64,000 nt of DNA from Prunus persica (taxonomy: Eukaryota > Streptophyta > Magnoliopsida > Rosales > Rosaceae): the NCBI RefSeq assembly GCF_000346465.2, contig NC_034015.1, positions 16,351,507-16,415,506 on the forward strand, in the 5' to 3' direction. The translations under genes and the position numbers were made by a program. The notes under the pieces were generated by a model. The model had not been told where the DNA came from. It did no database searches and saw nothing but the letters and a program-made list of their open reading frames with translations. Positions 1 through 25,400 of the stretch are shown here, piece after piece (position 1 is the first letter of the stretch; each line of letters opens with the position of its first letter).

Positions 1-988
1 TATAACCGCCGTCTAATAACAATTAAACGACGTTATTTGTAATACGGCTCCCATCATAATCTACGCCGTCTATATGTTCTGTAATACGGCTCTCATTTAT
101 TTGGAACCGACGTTGTTTAGACGTTCAACGTCGTCTATATTATTAAGTGCGTCGTGAGTAATGAATACATATAAATACAACGTCGACTATATAAATGTAT
201 ACGTCGTAAATAATGACACTGACAACTATTTCCACGTCATCTTTTTTAGATAAAATCGAAGTGGAAAATTTATTTCACGACGGTTTTTTGTAAATAAGAG
301 ACGTTGTAGAACTTTAGCAGACTAAACACGTCTGTTTTTATTGTTTTCCGACGTTGTTGTATTTAACAACGTCTAATATTTATGGTCGTTGTTTGTTTCT
401 GAAAATAGGACGTATAAATTTTTTAATACGACTCTCATATATTTGTAACTGACGTTGTTTAGTTTTTCAACGTCTACTATAGAAACACATACGTCGTAAA
501 TAATGACACTGACAACTATTTCCACGTCATCTTTTATCGAAAAATCGAAGTGGAAAATTAATTGTACGACGGTTGTGTTTATATGTGCGACGTAGTAGGT
601 ATCAATAACGTCGTCTTCTAATGTATTTAAAGACGTCATATTTTTTATTGTCGTGAAAATTATATTTAACGTCGGCGTATTTTTATTGTCGTCGTTGTAT
701 GTCTATCTTGCGGCCTTGTTCTCTTAATATGTGTCATATTTTCCCTTTTTAACGACGGTCTTTTTAGAGAATTGGTCGTCTATTATCATCCTCGATTGCT
801 TTTTTTAGATCTTTTTGCAGTACAAAGACGTCGTTTTGTATTTTTTGATGACGTTGTATTGTTTAACAACGACGGTTATTTAGCGTCGTGGTTTATGAGG
901 GAAAAGATGACGGTGGATTCCACGACCATTGAAAAACCAAATACACGACGGTGATTTACCGTCGTCTTTTTGCTTTTTTGTAGTAGTG
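1..988. mobile_element. CACTA-type (En/Spm-like) DNA transposon end with subterminal repeats
   Basis: The stretch is densely filled with variants of ACGACGG, CCGTCGT and ACGTCGT on both strands, as in CACTA subterminal repeat regions. It ends at 988 with TTTTTTGTAGTAGTG, whose reverse complement begins CACTACTACAAAAAA, a usual CACTA terminus. Just inside the end, ACGACGGT and ACCGTCGT form an inverted pair around 944-966. A block of about 110 bp at 195-295 recurs at 485-590 (offset 290). No transposase reading frame is visible, so this is a non-autonomous element or only the end of one; the other terminus is outside the window. Confidence 0.75.
195..590 (+). repeat. 290-bp-spaced direct repeat inside the CACTA element
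   Basis: The segment starting near 200 (tacgtcgtaaataatgacac) is repeated almost exactly from 490. Similarity runs through an inner gaagtggaaaatt motif to the following ACGACGG box. It looks like amplification of a subterminal unit. Confidence 0.7.
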
Positions 989-3900
989 ATTGTTGTCGTC
1001 TTCCCTTCATAAATCACATATCTGTTTTGCCAACACAGATTAGAGATAGATTGCAATGTTGTGTTGAGACCTGCACATAGTAGCCGGTAATGTCAGTATA
1101 TATCATCTCTGGCATTGCTGCCAGTTAATTCAACTCCTGAGTTGATACAATATTGATTTGTCATCTGTGTTCTCCTTTTTAATGTAATAAAAAGGGTCAG
1201 GGGAAATCAATCCAACACTGGAAATTTAGTCACTCTAAAATGAATGCATTTTTTGCTTGTCATATCATTTTGCATGCACCCGTGTTTCCATGGTCCCCCA
1301 CATACAGGAATGCAGTGTTCTTTTTCCTGTAAACATGGCTCAAAGTCTAGTTATGATGAGCTAGGGAAGAAGAAAAGCAAGAAATATAATGAAAAACTGA
1401 GCCTGTCGGTGGCATACAAATGACATGATTGCTCTAAATTAATGCGTGCATGGTCCTCCCGCACGTCAAAGTTGTGCAGGGTGTCTTTTTTATCGGAAGA
1501 AGATGAATATGACCGGTGCTACAAATTATTGTTGTTCAATACTGCTTTTGTTTCTTTGTTGTTTTAGTTCGAGTTCATGGCATGTACTGTCTACTGTTTC
1601 CTTGGACAGAAAGGATTATTCATGAAGCTCTATTCGATTATATCATTCTAATTATTGAAAGAGATTACACACACACACACACACATATATATAGCCTAGG
1701 CCTATTTATGTTAAGTATTTGGTGCCAATCGGATTCTGCAATTACAGTAATTATAGGAGTTGGTTAGCTGGTGCCAGTTGGAGTCTGCAATTATCCTAAA
1801 CCCTAGAACCCAAAGGCAAGGATGATGATGAGGTTGCCCACTTGACAGAAAAAGAGAGAGAAGGTTTTATTATATGTGTAAATGGTGTATTCAAGGTGGA
1901 AAAAAGGTGGAACTAGTGGCAAGAAACTTTATGGAGCATGTTATTCACGCGAAACACTGATTTGGCACAAGACAATACAATAGACGTTCTTAGTATGCAT
2001 TCCTATTAATTGATTGGGACAGTTTATTTGTATGCAGATATAGCAAAGCCTAGAAATTGTCACCACTAAAGATTACCACGAGCCATTTCTGATGATCCTT
2101 CTGTAACAGTAGTGTTCAAGGTTGGTTGAGGATGAAGTTTTTTTTCTCAATGTCTTTGTTGATGAGATCTTTTTTCTCAATGCATTGAACTTGCAAGTTC
2201 AAATTAGTTCTTAGGGTCCATCAAAAAACTTATTTTCAGACACTTGGAGTTCTAAGTTTGCAGGATTTTAGCTCCACTTAAGAGCAAATACGTGTGTCAT
2301 CTGCTATATGTGAAAGATGAAAGTGGATAATGGGTTTTGTATGTTTCAGAGGAAACATTCTGGTATTTTGGCATTTTCTTTATCTCCACATCAGGTTTTG
2401 GATTATGACAGACGATCAAGATAACCCTATATTAAAAATGACTCCCCTCCCCTCTTTTAGTCTAATGCTCCAACCCTATTAGGTCTAGTTGTCATAAGAT
2501 TATTAGCCTTCCCCTATATTTAGCTGATAAGACAATGCAAATACTCAGTTACATTTCCACGAAAGGCCGAAATTCTCGGCCAATTAATGATTCTCTTCCA
2601 CTAGGCCTAATTTAGTGTTACATCTTTTGTATCTTTATTATGTACTTAGCCTAAATGCCATCATAGAAAAACTATTGATTGTTGTATTAAACTAATAATT
2701 ATGCATGATGAATTATGGTGTTAATGTTTCCTTGGCCCTAAAGATGCACTCAATTCACTTTGTGCATGAACCCTGACCATCAAATTATTGAGGGGACCAT
2801 GTGTTGGTTGCTTCACAGCGGAAAGCAAAAGCTTAGATCTGTTTTCCTCACCATAGTCGAAAGGCTAAGCTCCCCCCTTTCTTTTGTGCTGGAATGTTGG
2901 CATTGCATGATGCTTTATTGAAGTTTTTAATTGCAGGAAATCATGTCTAAGATGTGTTATTAAATTTAAATCCATGTTTAGAGCTAACATGAAGAAGCCC
3001 CACAAGTCCATCAAAAACTCCTTTTTTGACTTTTTGCTTGGGTCGCTTTTGCAGAGCAAAAGTCTATGTTGCCTTGATCATGTGTTGCTCAAAGCCCCTC
3101 TCACTCGTGTGGCTCATTTATAGGGCTTCTTCACCAATACTTATCTCCTTTTACCAGAGACCCCAAAAGAAAGAAAAAAACACACTTATCTCCTTTTTGT
3201 ATCTTTATATTGTGTGGTGCTTCTGCTTCCTTGATGAAATCATTAAAACACTTCGGATCCTTATTTTGATTTTTGATTCTTTTCATATTGTTTGGCTGAT
3301 CACTGACTGTGACATAAGGTCAATAGAGAGAGATGGGTGTGTGTATGTACTAGAATAGAAGCATTGCACGCGTGTGAAGAGTGTGTAATGTAATGAAAAT
3401 GTTGATGACTGGAAAAAGATAAGCAAAACACTCTCATCCTTCATCATAGTTTCGTAAATGCATAGTTATTCTCATAATAACACTCACTTTAAAGCGATAG
3501 TCTAAACTACAAGGGGAAAGGTTGTTTCTCTCACACACACTACCACAGAGTCATGGAGGTTCAAATATGAAATCATTAATCTACAAGTTAAGGTCATTTT
3601 TCACTGGACGAAACCCCATTAGCACCCCATAATTTTAAGATATAGAAAAATGTTACTTTCTAAGAGTTAGAGTTGTATGTGTTAGGATAATGTAGAATAG
3701 TAGATATGTATATATATACATGCGTGTCTAACTTTCTTCCACCACATCTTTGTATAAGATTTTAAAAAAAATCGACATCAAGAATGTCCCATGATTATAA
3801 GATGTTGGAAAATGTTATTTTCATAGTTAAAAGTTGTTGCAGTTAGAATAATGTAGAACAATAATGCTTTGATGTACATGATGGATTATAAGTTACGTGG

Positions 3901-5211
3901 TGTTTCATTTTAAAGATAAGATTTCATTTTAATTTTTTATGGCAAGTGGAATGGGCCGTGCTGTTTTTTCCTAGTGATGCTGCATGCTAAAACGAAGACA
4001 GGAAACTAAATCAAGACCTCAGAAGAAAAATGTATATCTATCTATTAGGTTTGCTTCCTTGGCATTATTAGATGAATGAATGAACCATCTGCAGAGTAAT
4101 GGTCAGCCATGCAAATTCAAGCTGTTATCTCTCATTGTGGTCCTTCTTCATAGCAGAGATCCATTAATCTCATTGATTAAGCCATTGAAACAACTTCATC
4201 ATCATCTTGTTCAAAGGGCCTCCAAAATTCCACAAGCCTCCAAAATTCTAGTCTTCGAGTGTGAGGACATCTTGTGTATTTATCCAAAAAAGAAAAAAAA
4301 AATTTCCAATTCACAACCAAATGTTGCAGCAGCAAAATAAAGCTAACAGAGTTGTACTAGTGATAATTATTTACTGATGTGTAGATGATTATAAATCGTT
4401 TATATAATTTGGTAGATGTCAACTATTAACGTAATGTATTGTGAAACTCACTTGCATAAACGGTTGAAAATTACAACGCACATCCATACAGAAGTAGTTT
4501 TCAGTGGTTGATGTAATCGGATAGCTATTAACTGTTGATACATTATCAGTCTCACTTGTAATCAACGATTAACAGTTGCCTAAAAACACACGGGCGTTTC
4601 TCCCTAGGAAGAAAACCAGTCAGTCAAAGTGGTTGAGAGTAGAGAGAGACCCAAAAGCCAAAGTGCCATCATTTGGCTGACAAAGGCCTGTGAATTTCTT
4701 GGAGCATCGTGCGGACACGTTTCTAAGGCAAACCCGCTCGTGAGCAATGATTGAGTTGAGGCCATCCTTGGTTTGCACAATCATCATCATCATGGGCTCA
4801 CCTCACCTCTTCTCTCTCCTGCTCTGCTCTGTTCTGCTGTCCATTTGTACATATTATTATTTATTTTAATATAAATATGTATCAAGTTATGTACTTCCTT
4901 CCAAACTTTAAATTTGACACTGCGCCAGCTATTTCCTATGCAAATACAAACTTACAAAACTTCACGGCACTAGCTCTTGTCGTTGTTTGAACTTTGAAGG
5001 CTAAAAAGAGTTTGAGTTTGGTGAGGAGGGATATGGGATGATGCCTCGGCCTTTGTATGAGGATAAAATAAAATAAAACCTTTATCTTAATCAAAGATCT
5101 TGGAAGTTTCTCCTCCTTCTAGTCAAACAATGATACTACTGCCAAATTAAGCTTCCAACAAAAACCATCCTAATCTTTCAATCCTTTCCCCAATTTTGGC
5201 TTTACACAAGA
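989..5211. other. Gene-free AT-rich intergenic DNA
   Basis: No reading frame here has family-like composition, exon-like splice structure or a recognisable motif. A short (AC)n tract lies at about 1669-1684. A fragment at 3540-3640 is related to 50,575-50,660 (listed separately). I looked for common plant microRNA sequences by eye and saw none. Confidence 0.6.
3540..3640. repeat. Dispersed repeat fragment, copy related to 50,575-50,660
   Basis: The words ggttcaaa, tcatttttcactgg and a following acc/ccat segment occur in the same order and spacing here and at 50,575-50,660. A weaker match to the second half is at about 25,885-25,915. Family unknown; likely a decayed retroelement or SINE fragment. 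Confidence 0.45.
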
Positions 5212-5870
5212 TTAGTCATAAGCCTATGGTTTAGTCCTTTTCATCCAATTCAAACCACACTCTCTCATCACAAGTTCAGTTTAATCAGATAAATTTTAAA
5301 CACGCTTCAATTACAGATAAAGATTCAAATTCGCAAAATTATCTAGTTTATACTTTGAATGAACTTTTAATTCATTCATGTAATTTATTAACCATATAAA
5401 TAGAAGGATAATTTTCTCCTAGGCCACATAAAGAAGAAAATGGGTGTTTTGCCAATGAGGGTTGGTTGAGTTGATAAGGATCGTTCTCTTCACTATCAAG
5501 ACCTAGGTTCAAGTCCTACTGTTGACAATTCCTCTTGTTAGTCATAAGTCTATGGTTTAGTCCTTTTCATCCAATTCAAACCACACTCTCCCATCACAAG
5601 TTCAATAAAAAGGTTTAATCAGATAAACTTTAAATACGCTTCAATCACGGACAAAGATTCAAATTCGTAAAATTGTCTAGTTTATACTTTGAATAAACTT
5701 TTAATTTATTCATGTAATTTATTAACCATATAAATAAAAGGATAATTTTCTTCTTGGCCACACAAGGAAGAAAATGGGTGTTTTGCCAACTAGGGTTGGT
5801 TGAGTTGGGAAGGATCGTTATATTAACTATCAAGGCCTATGTTCAAGTTCCGCTGTCAACAATTCCTTTT
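5212..5870. repeat. Tandem duplication, two units of about 326-333 bp, with tRNA-like promoter boxes
   Basis: Unit 1 (5212-5537) and unit 2 (5538-5870) both begin ttagtcataag and stay similar to their ends (...gacaattcct). Near the end of each unit is an A-box-like GGTTGAGTTGNNAAGGATCG and, about 30 nt later, a B-box-like GGTTCAAGTCC (unit 1) or GTTCAAGTTCC (unit 2). This is the arrangement of a tRNA-derived SINE head. Substitutions spread along the units indicate an old duplication. Confidence 0.7.
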
Positions 5871-8081
5871 GGTAGGTAATCTGTAAAAACCAAACAATAG
5901 ATTAAGACCCCTTTTGTAAGTTCTCAAAGAAACCTTAATATACCATGACTTTGATATTGGATAACCTCCCCTTCCCACCCTAAACTTTCGTTGATAAAAA
6001 AAAAAAGAGGGTGTTTTGATACCTCCATTATGCATGTTGTTTAAGGAGGATATTAATGGATTTGTACTTTGGTCTTCTTACACGAAACTAGGGATAGCAT
6101 CCAAACCGTACATAGTGTCGGTCGTGGCATGCGTATCTGTCCTAAACTACAAAAGGAATGAAGACAACCACTTCACCTTGTAGTTGACCGAAATGCCACT
6201 TGCCTAACCTCTCTCTCAAATTGTCTGTGTATGATTGATTTTGGTTCATGCAACTGTTGTTTCTAATTCTATCATTACGCACTGCAAATAGATATTGCAA
6301 AAGAAAACACTTGTAATAGCCAAGTTTTCCTCCGCATTACTTCAAAGACTTTCTTGCATTGTCCTGTAGGAATATAGGTTTTCTTCATTGAGAGGGGAGA
6401 AACTCTCATGTAACGGGATAATACTTTTTGTTATTTCCGACAAATAATGTAGTGACACATATCATAATTTTTTTACGTGTCATTGTGTGATTGATCGGGT
6501 ATAATGCTATTCTTGTTATATATAAGTTTTTTTTTCATTGAAAGGCGAAAGTTTTGACTGATTCGACAGTCGACTAACATATGAATTCAAGTGAGACGAC
6601 ATTCACATCCCACGATGCAGCTCCGCATTGGATAGAGAATTTCTAAATGAATGCAAAAATACTAGGAAAATAATGCTTAGAAAATCAAGAACAGTGACAC
6701 TGACAAGGTAGTCAAACGTAAACAGAAGTGATAATATTTAGTAATGGGCAAAGACAAGCTAAATTACAGTGGTGAAATCCATAGGCTTTGTCTCATTAAA
6801 GATCTCTTGCTTGCTTGACCTTTTGTGAGGGTTCCCAAGCAAATCCCCGTCTAATCCAAAATGGCCTGTAAAGGACTTTTTCTGGCCCCTACCCTTTCTT
6901 GGTTGGTACACAATAACCAACCCTTACTTGGTTGGTACGCAATAACCCACACTGCATTGACACCGCCACCCACACGTGTGGTCAGCCACGTGGCTGAAAC
7001 CCAGTACAGTCTTATGGTTGCAATGATTGGCATGTTGGCCGCGCGCACGAGTGGGCTGTGGTGGTCTACATCTTCTACATTCGTGTGTTGTTTGTGGTTT
7101 ACTCATGTAATCTTTGTTATTATTATTGTCATTATTATATGAAAACATATTTTCTGTCAATATCTCTCCTTTTTTATTATATAAGATTAAAGACTCGTTG
7201 TAATTTTATTATTATTAATTCTCTCAGTTCAAATATTTGTCACGGGTTTTATGGTTTAATTATTATTAACATGTTTGATTATCTTTATTTATTATAAAAT
7301 TAATTAACATGGGAGGCATAATGGAGAATGAGTGAACATACATATATATAATTTGTATGAATCTTTGCTATTTTTTATTAAGAATATAGGCCGGAATCCA
7401 ATTCTCTATCTAGTGTGAATTAAATAAATATTATACAATTTGATCCAAAGAAAGTTGAGGAAAATGTCCGGAAAATAGTTCGGTTTGATTGCAAAATATT
7501 TATTTTCTTATTTTATGAAATTGGGCGAAATCTTTTGGTAAAGGTTGGGTCCTAGGAAGGAAGATAAGTTGGCAGATGAGTTTCACGTGGAGGCCAATAA
7601 TGCATACATGTGGATATGATATTGGAACGAACGGTGATCGTTTGATGCTCTAGCAGATGATCAAAGAGAACGAACAAATGCCCATTAACTAAACTAATTT
7701 GACATTAATTAATACAAATTATAATTTAAGACCTTTATTACCAAACAAATCTTTGTCGTCATTGTGGTTGAGGAAAAAAAAGGATATTTGATGTCGTTTT
7801 TCATAAATAAAAACTCATGTGTGAACGAATTAGATACCAAATTTGCCTCACAATTTATATTATACACTTCTAAATCATTGCGAGGCATCTTGAATATCTG
7901 AAATCAAAAGATCCTGATACGTTGTATTATTTGTCTTTGCATAATAATTTAAAAAAAATTAAAGAAAAATTAACATTATTGTGTTAGAAAAGTATGGTGA
8001 TTATTCGATTGATTATCATTGACCAAATAGGCAACCCTTGGATTGCCCACAATCTATATGTTAATTATAATTAGCCACTAA
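5871..8081. other. Gene-free intergenic DNA
   Basis: No supportable gene. A small direct repeat (cttggttggtac plus caataacc, period about 31 bp) lies at 6896-6950 in a locally GC-richer patch (6,850-7,060) where several overlapping short frames occur on both strands; none looks like a protein family. Confidence 0.55.
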
Positions 8082-8311
8082 GGAGCCATTTGGAGTGGTT
8101 CTTGAAGGACTAACATTGCTTTTAATAGTGTTTGGCAAAAAAATTTAGAAGGGCTTTCTGAAAAAGCACATGACTCTCGAGTACTTTTTCATAAAACACT
8201 TTGATTTCTTATGAAAATTTCAACATTTTTATAATAAATAAAAAAGTTTTTTTTAATTAAAAACACTTATAAATAAAAGTGCTTTTTAAATATGTAGTAC
8301 CAAACCAGCCC
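8082..8311. mobile_element. Possible MITE (Tourist/hAT-like ends)
   Basis: The left end GGAGCCATTTGG and the reverse complement of the right end, GGGCTGGTTTGG, form imperfect terminal inverted repeats around about 230 bp of AT-rich DNA containing AAAAGTGCTTTTT-like inverted words. No clear target-site duplication is seen, so the boundaries and family are uncertain. Confidence 0.35.
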
Positions 8312-15993
<7,682 letters not shown>

Positions 15994-17539
15994 AACTCCC
16001 CATGGAATTATATTTTAAAAAAAGCTTCAAATGTGACAGATGACAAAGCTAGCTAGCTCATTGTTTTGGGTTGTTGTAATTTCCCAACGGCTTAGTCTAC
16101 TAGGGCAACTTCTTGTGCCTCTGTTTATGCGGTGCTTCACTTAAACAAAGACCTCAACTGATCACCGCCAAGCTCTGCATATATGCACCCAATTTAAAAG
16201 GAGAAAAAAAAAATTATCACATCTTCCTCTCTTTGTAAATTTGATTGTCTTAAGGTCCCTTCCTCATTCTTGTTGGGAGACTTGAGGGTAATTATTTATT
16301 TTAATGTGATGTGGATTCGAACTTGGATACATAGTGGGGAACACATCCGTTCTAGCCAATTTAACTAAATTCTTGTATGCATTTTTAACTAGCATTTGAA
16401 CTTACAACACAAGCAACAATTTGAAATGCCTTATTTTTAAAATATCAATCTCTTTTCTGTTGATATTTTATTTGTTAATTTTCTATGGATCGAGAAATAA
16501 AAACTTCAAAAGAAAAAGGCGAAGAAAGGACACAGATTTAATGAAAGCATCAGAAAGCTCGTGCAGAAACTTAAATGAATAGGCCAAGGGCTCCTTCCCC
16601 TTTCTGATCCTTGTTAGTAGGTTTTCTTTCGCTTTCCCGATGTGCAATTGTTTGTTCCTACTTCCTACCATCTACTTAAATTCCAATTCATGGGTTTCTG
16701 TTTCTTTTTGTTTCTGTCTCTCACTGTTGTTGATGATCTCTCTGCGGCCAAGGAAGCTGCACGTTAGGTTTCTAAGAAATGTGGACCTTAATTACCCGCT
16801 TAAAGCTTATGGTTGCAAGAAATGTAGCCCTTAAATACGAGCTTACGACTACTATTGTTATGAAAATAGGAACGATCCTCAGACGAAGTCCTCGATTTGA
16901 ATTCTAGCATTTGTATAGCGTGTGCAAGTTGAATTACCCACTTAAAACTTATGGTTGCAAGAAGTGCGGCTGTTAATTACCAGGTTACGACTTTCCTATT
17001 GTTATGAAATTGAAACCAAGTTAAAATTTGGGTTCAGCCCCCAGCCTATAAACTCTGTTTTCAGCCTAGCTCAACTACAGAGTTGAATAAACCAAATCCA
17101 ATTGAGGCCAAAATGTGATGGGTTCTTGTTAAGACCATTTGATGCGTTTCTCCCATCCAACTTTTCACAACAGGATGCAAAGTTCTAGAATTGGCCCAAA
17201 ACTGTGTATAATTAGTTAGCAATAAAGTTGGACCGGATCATTCATGTTTTTCTCCATATAGGCCTTTTCACACTGACTTGACTATAATGGGTCGATTCAC
17301 TATCGTGACTAACTGGCATAACCCATCTTTACATTCTCATTTCGACTTTAAAATAGGAATGTTCAATACATCAGCTTGCACATAAGAGTTAAAGAAAAAT
17401 ACTAAATGTGAAATCTACCATGCATCAATTGCCATCGATCTCAAATGGCTGCAAAAATACTCTCTTATCATATCAGAAATGTAGATTAGTGATTATTATA
17501 ACTTTCTTTTTCAACACAAAACAAGTGTTATGAGATTTA
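15994..17539. other. DWF4 3' flank and intergenic DNA
   Basis: The proximal part is DWF4 3' UTR; no certain poly(A) signal was fixed. A duplicated block (listed at 16,791-17,012) is the only internal structure seen. No gene. Confidence 0.55.
16791..17012 (+). repeat. Direct repeat, two copies of about 78 bp, offset about 142 bp
   Basis: aattaccc, then cttatggttgcaagaa, ttacgact and attgttatgaaa recur in order at 16,791-16,866 and 16,933-17,012. The intervening DNA contains gatttgaattct. Moderately diverged; origin unknown. Confidence 0.6.
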
Positions 17540-17699
17540 GGGTTCGTTTAGGAATGATTATGGATATGTTATAATCACTTATGGAAAGAAGCATCTTTGC
17601 ATGTGCTTCTTCATATAATCATTTTTAGTGATTTTGAGGAGAAGCACTCCTCCATAAAAATGATTATTGACCTATCCAGAATCACTCTTAAACGAGGCC
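17540..17699. mobile_element. Tourist-like (PIF/Harbinger) MITE, 160 bp
   Basis: The left end GGGTTCGTTTAGGAATGATT matches the reverse complement of the right end, GGCCTCGTTTAAGAGTGATT, as a 20-bp terminal inverted repeat with few mismatches. It is flanked on both sides by TTA (17,537-17,539 and 17,700-17,702), the usual target duplication of this superfamily. The interior is self-complementary (aagaagcatc / gatgcttctt-like words) and non-coding. Confidence 0.8.
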
Positions 17700-17743
17700 T
17701 TAAGTTATGTCATCTTCTAACAAAATTGAGATGAAATGCCCTT

Positions 17744-18215
17744 AGAGCATCCACAGTGGGGGGGTGTATTTTCGGGGTTGTAAAGCCACTTTTACATCTC
17801 CTTTACACCTCCAGGAGGTGTAAATACTTTTTTTGCTTCAATGGGAAATGATGTAAATCCAAATATGCATATTCGATTTGTTTGCGATAATTCTTTTTTA
17901 TGGTTTTTTTTTTGTTTTAACTTTTAAAAATTAATTTTGTGCGTGTTAGATTTATTTTATTTTTCCAAATAAATGGACTTAAAAAAATTTAAATTTGGAG
18001 AACATATGATTTTACTTACGAACTAACATAAAAATATTTATGTAGAAATCTGGGCCATTTGAAGTAAAGGATGTAAAAAAAGATGCAAATGTGCATCTAA
18101 TTTTACATCTCCATAGTTGTGATGTATTTTTATAACCATTTATATCTTTCTATTTGAGATGATTCCGACAACAAAAAATGTATATTTAACATACACCTCC
18201 CACTATGGATGCTCT
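17744..18215. mobile_element. Non-autonomous DNA transposon (MITE-like), 472 bp
   Basis: The left end AGAGCATCCACAGTGGG and the reverse complement of the right end, AGAGCATCCATAGTGGG, continue into TGTA to give inverted repeats of about 24 bp. The GAGCATCCA..GTGGG terminus is common in plant MITEs. Interior words such as TTTACATCTCC and tgcatctaattttacatc are repeated. No clear target-site duplication was found, so the superfamily (hAT or Mutator-like) is left open. Confidence 0.75.
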
Positions 18216-19687
18216 TGGACTAAATTTGTATTCGAACAGTCGTACATGGAACACATGCCGTGTCCCTCAATCAAATACGATACCATACTTTATAATTTTG
18301 CAATTCAAATCAAAATTGATATGGAGGTCTTGAGCTAATGGTGGATTAACTGCCACGTGGTTTGTCTTCATTATGTCCATCGTGGCTTAAAGAGCACCAG
18401 CCCATGCACACTTGCTCTTCCCCTACCAAACCAAACCAAACCTCCAAAATATTATTAGTTGGGTTGGGTTGGGTTTGGATCACCATGTTCTTCGACGTAA
18501 AAGTCCTAAAAAGAAACTTTATGCCTTGGAGGAGGACCATTCTGATTGGAACGTTATCCATTCACGTTAATAAGAAGAAGACCAATCTATTCGAAACCGA
18601 CTAATAAAATTAAACAAGAGAAAAAATGCCCAACATGGGGTTTTTGCAAATGAAGCGTGTTGAAATCCCAATCGCAAAATTCAAAAAGGACAAATGTCAA
18701 AATTCAGAAGCAGTAATCAATGAAAATGATTTACTAAACTTGATGTTACAAAATATACAACATTTTTTTTAATTAAATTTGGAACAATGGTAAAACTTTA
18801 AACATGACTTGATTCGTTATTTGCTTTGATCCACCTAAAATGAATGCAATCTATGTTAATTAGTCTTTGATTTGGCAGTAATTCTCTTTTCAAGACGTCT
18901 TGAATTCGAATTTTCATTCCTTCAATTAAAATTGCTACTAATTACTACGCTTGTAATCACCACCATATGCTTATGGTATATGAATATGGGAAAGAATAAG
19001 GGTATCATGGGAATATGGGGTGTATTGCTAATTGACCGACCTCTATTCGTGTTGAGAACATAATACGATCTTTAAATAATAAGTTAATGTTTTTTACACA
19101 ATATGATAACATTATTCATAATCAACATAAATAGTTAATCAATTTAATTCACCATTACTTAACCCAAACACGATTCATGGATATGACACAAGCCACCAAT
19201 GCAAATATTAAACATGTCGGTTTAGTATCAAACATTGTAAAACATGCTTTGCTTAAATATTATTCGAAGAAAATAATGATTGAATAGTTACCGAGTTTTT
19301 TTATATGTGAGTATGATTTTATGGGGGTAGGTTTGGTCTAAAAACAAAAGTCACTCACCAAAATTACTGAATTCTCCCCTTGGGTAGTAGCGAACTGTTC
19401 GGACACAAGCCAGACTGGTCGGTAAAAACAACAATGCTGAAATGGTCATTGGCAGTTTTTATCCTGGTGGCGATTCAGTAATTTCGGAAAACTTTATAAC
19501 CGTAAAATTCCATTTGCTAATCAAAAGCTGCTGTTTTATTTTCCATTTCGCCTCCACTGCTGCGACGCCGAGAAGGAAAAAAAAACAAACGCAGAATAGC
19601 AGAGTTTCCAATCTGAGATACAGAGCGGGACAGAGATAAACCGGAAACCAAACACCACCCCACAGCTAGAGCTACAGCTGCAGCGAG
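18216..19687. other. Intergenic DNA and SDH1 leader
   Basis: No gene is supported up to about 19,550. From there GC content rises (ctgcgacgccgagaagg), which fits the SDH1 5' UTR and promoter. No certain TATA box was identified. Confidence 0.5.
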
Positions 19688-24396
<4,709 letters not shown>

Positions 24397-25181
24397 GATG
24401 TTTGCTCCGTTTATAATCGCGCTGATAATCTTTTTTACAAGCATGTAGTGAACTCCCTAAGAAGAAAGAAGGCTGTTAATTGTTGTAGTTGCAGCTTTTT
24501 GGCAAATAATTGTTGCATTAATCTGTGTTAAACTGATGTGATCCAAAGTATTAATAATTTCAATCAAGGATTGGAATGTCTATTTTGCAGCAAAGGGGAA
24601 GATTCTCCGAATGTATTTAATTTTGATAACCCATTAAATTGCCAGCAAATTCATGGATGTGATATTGTGTTTTAGTCGAGAGCCTATCCAGGCGATCTGT
24701 TGGACTTGGGACTTGCTAAAGGTGAATTTATCAACATATAGCCGATACCTTTTTAACATTTGTGAAGCTGAATTTATACTCCGAAATTGAATCCCAAAAT
24801 GATTGGGTTTACAAAACTATGGTCTTAGTGTCGATCTACAAGAGCAGTGAGTTTCCAAATGTTTGCTTTGGATTGGCCAAGGCCAAAATAATTTAAATGA
24901 TTTAAATCAAATTTAGTCTCTGTGATAACAATAAAGTTGTTGAGGCAAGATTTGAAATCGGGGTAGGTACATAGATCCCTTCTACTCGTTTAGAAAAAGG
25001 CCACATTTAGGTGAAGTTCTCATTGTCTTCCCACCCTTTGTTTAAACTTTAGCTCTTGGTATTATTTGAAAGAAAGAGGACTAAAGGTGGCAATGGAGGA
25101 ACAATCAGTCTCTTTGCATTATGTAGGAAATTTGCTTGTTGATGTTGGGAAGGATTTTGCCACGTTCAGTCATGCGTTCGT
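24397..25181. other. SDH1 3' UTR and flank
   Basis: Roughly the first 200 bp are probably transcribed 3' UTR, ending near aatttcaatcaagg at about 24,555. Nothing else recognisable. Confidence 0.5.
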
Positions 25182-25400
25182 GCATGATCAGTTATTGTAG
25201 TAGATACATTAGGACCCATTTAGATCTATGATCAACAATCAATTACACGTCTACCATAAACGCATGATCAGTTGTTGATCGTAGATTCATTAGAGACTCA
25301 TTTAAATTTCCAATTAACAATCAATCACACACATGATCAGTTATTGACTGTAAATACATTAAAGACTCATTTAAATCTCCAATCAACAATCAATCACACG
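25182..25400 (+). repeat. Tandem repeat, three units of about 70-80 bp
   Basis: Three consecutive diverged units begin gcatgatcagtt (25,182), gcatgatcagtt (25,263) and acatgatcagtt (25,331). Each continues with a gta(g/a)at(t/a)cattag-type word, actcatttaaat and aacaatcaatcacac. No coding signal. Confidence 0.7.

Noticed and set aside
6851..7160. Overlapping frames on both strands in a GC-richer patch
   Set aside because: Open frames on both strands and three phases with no domain are typical of base composition, not of a gene.
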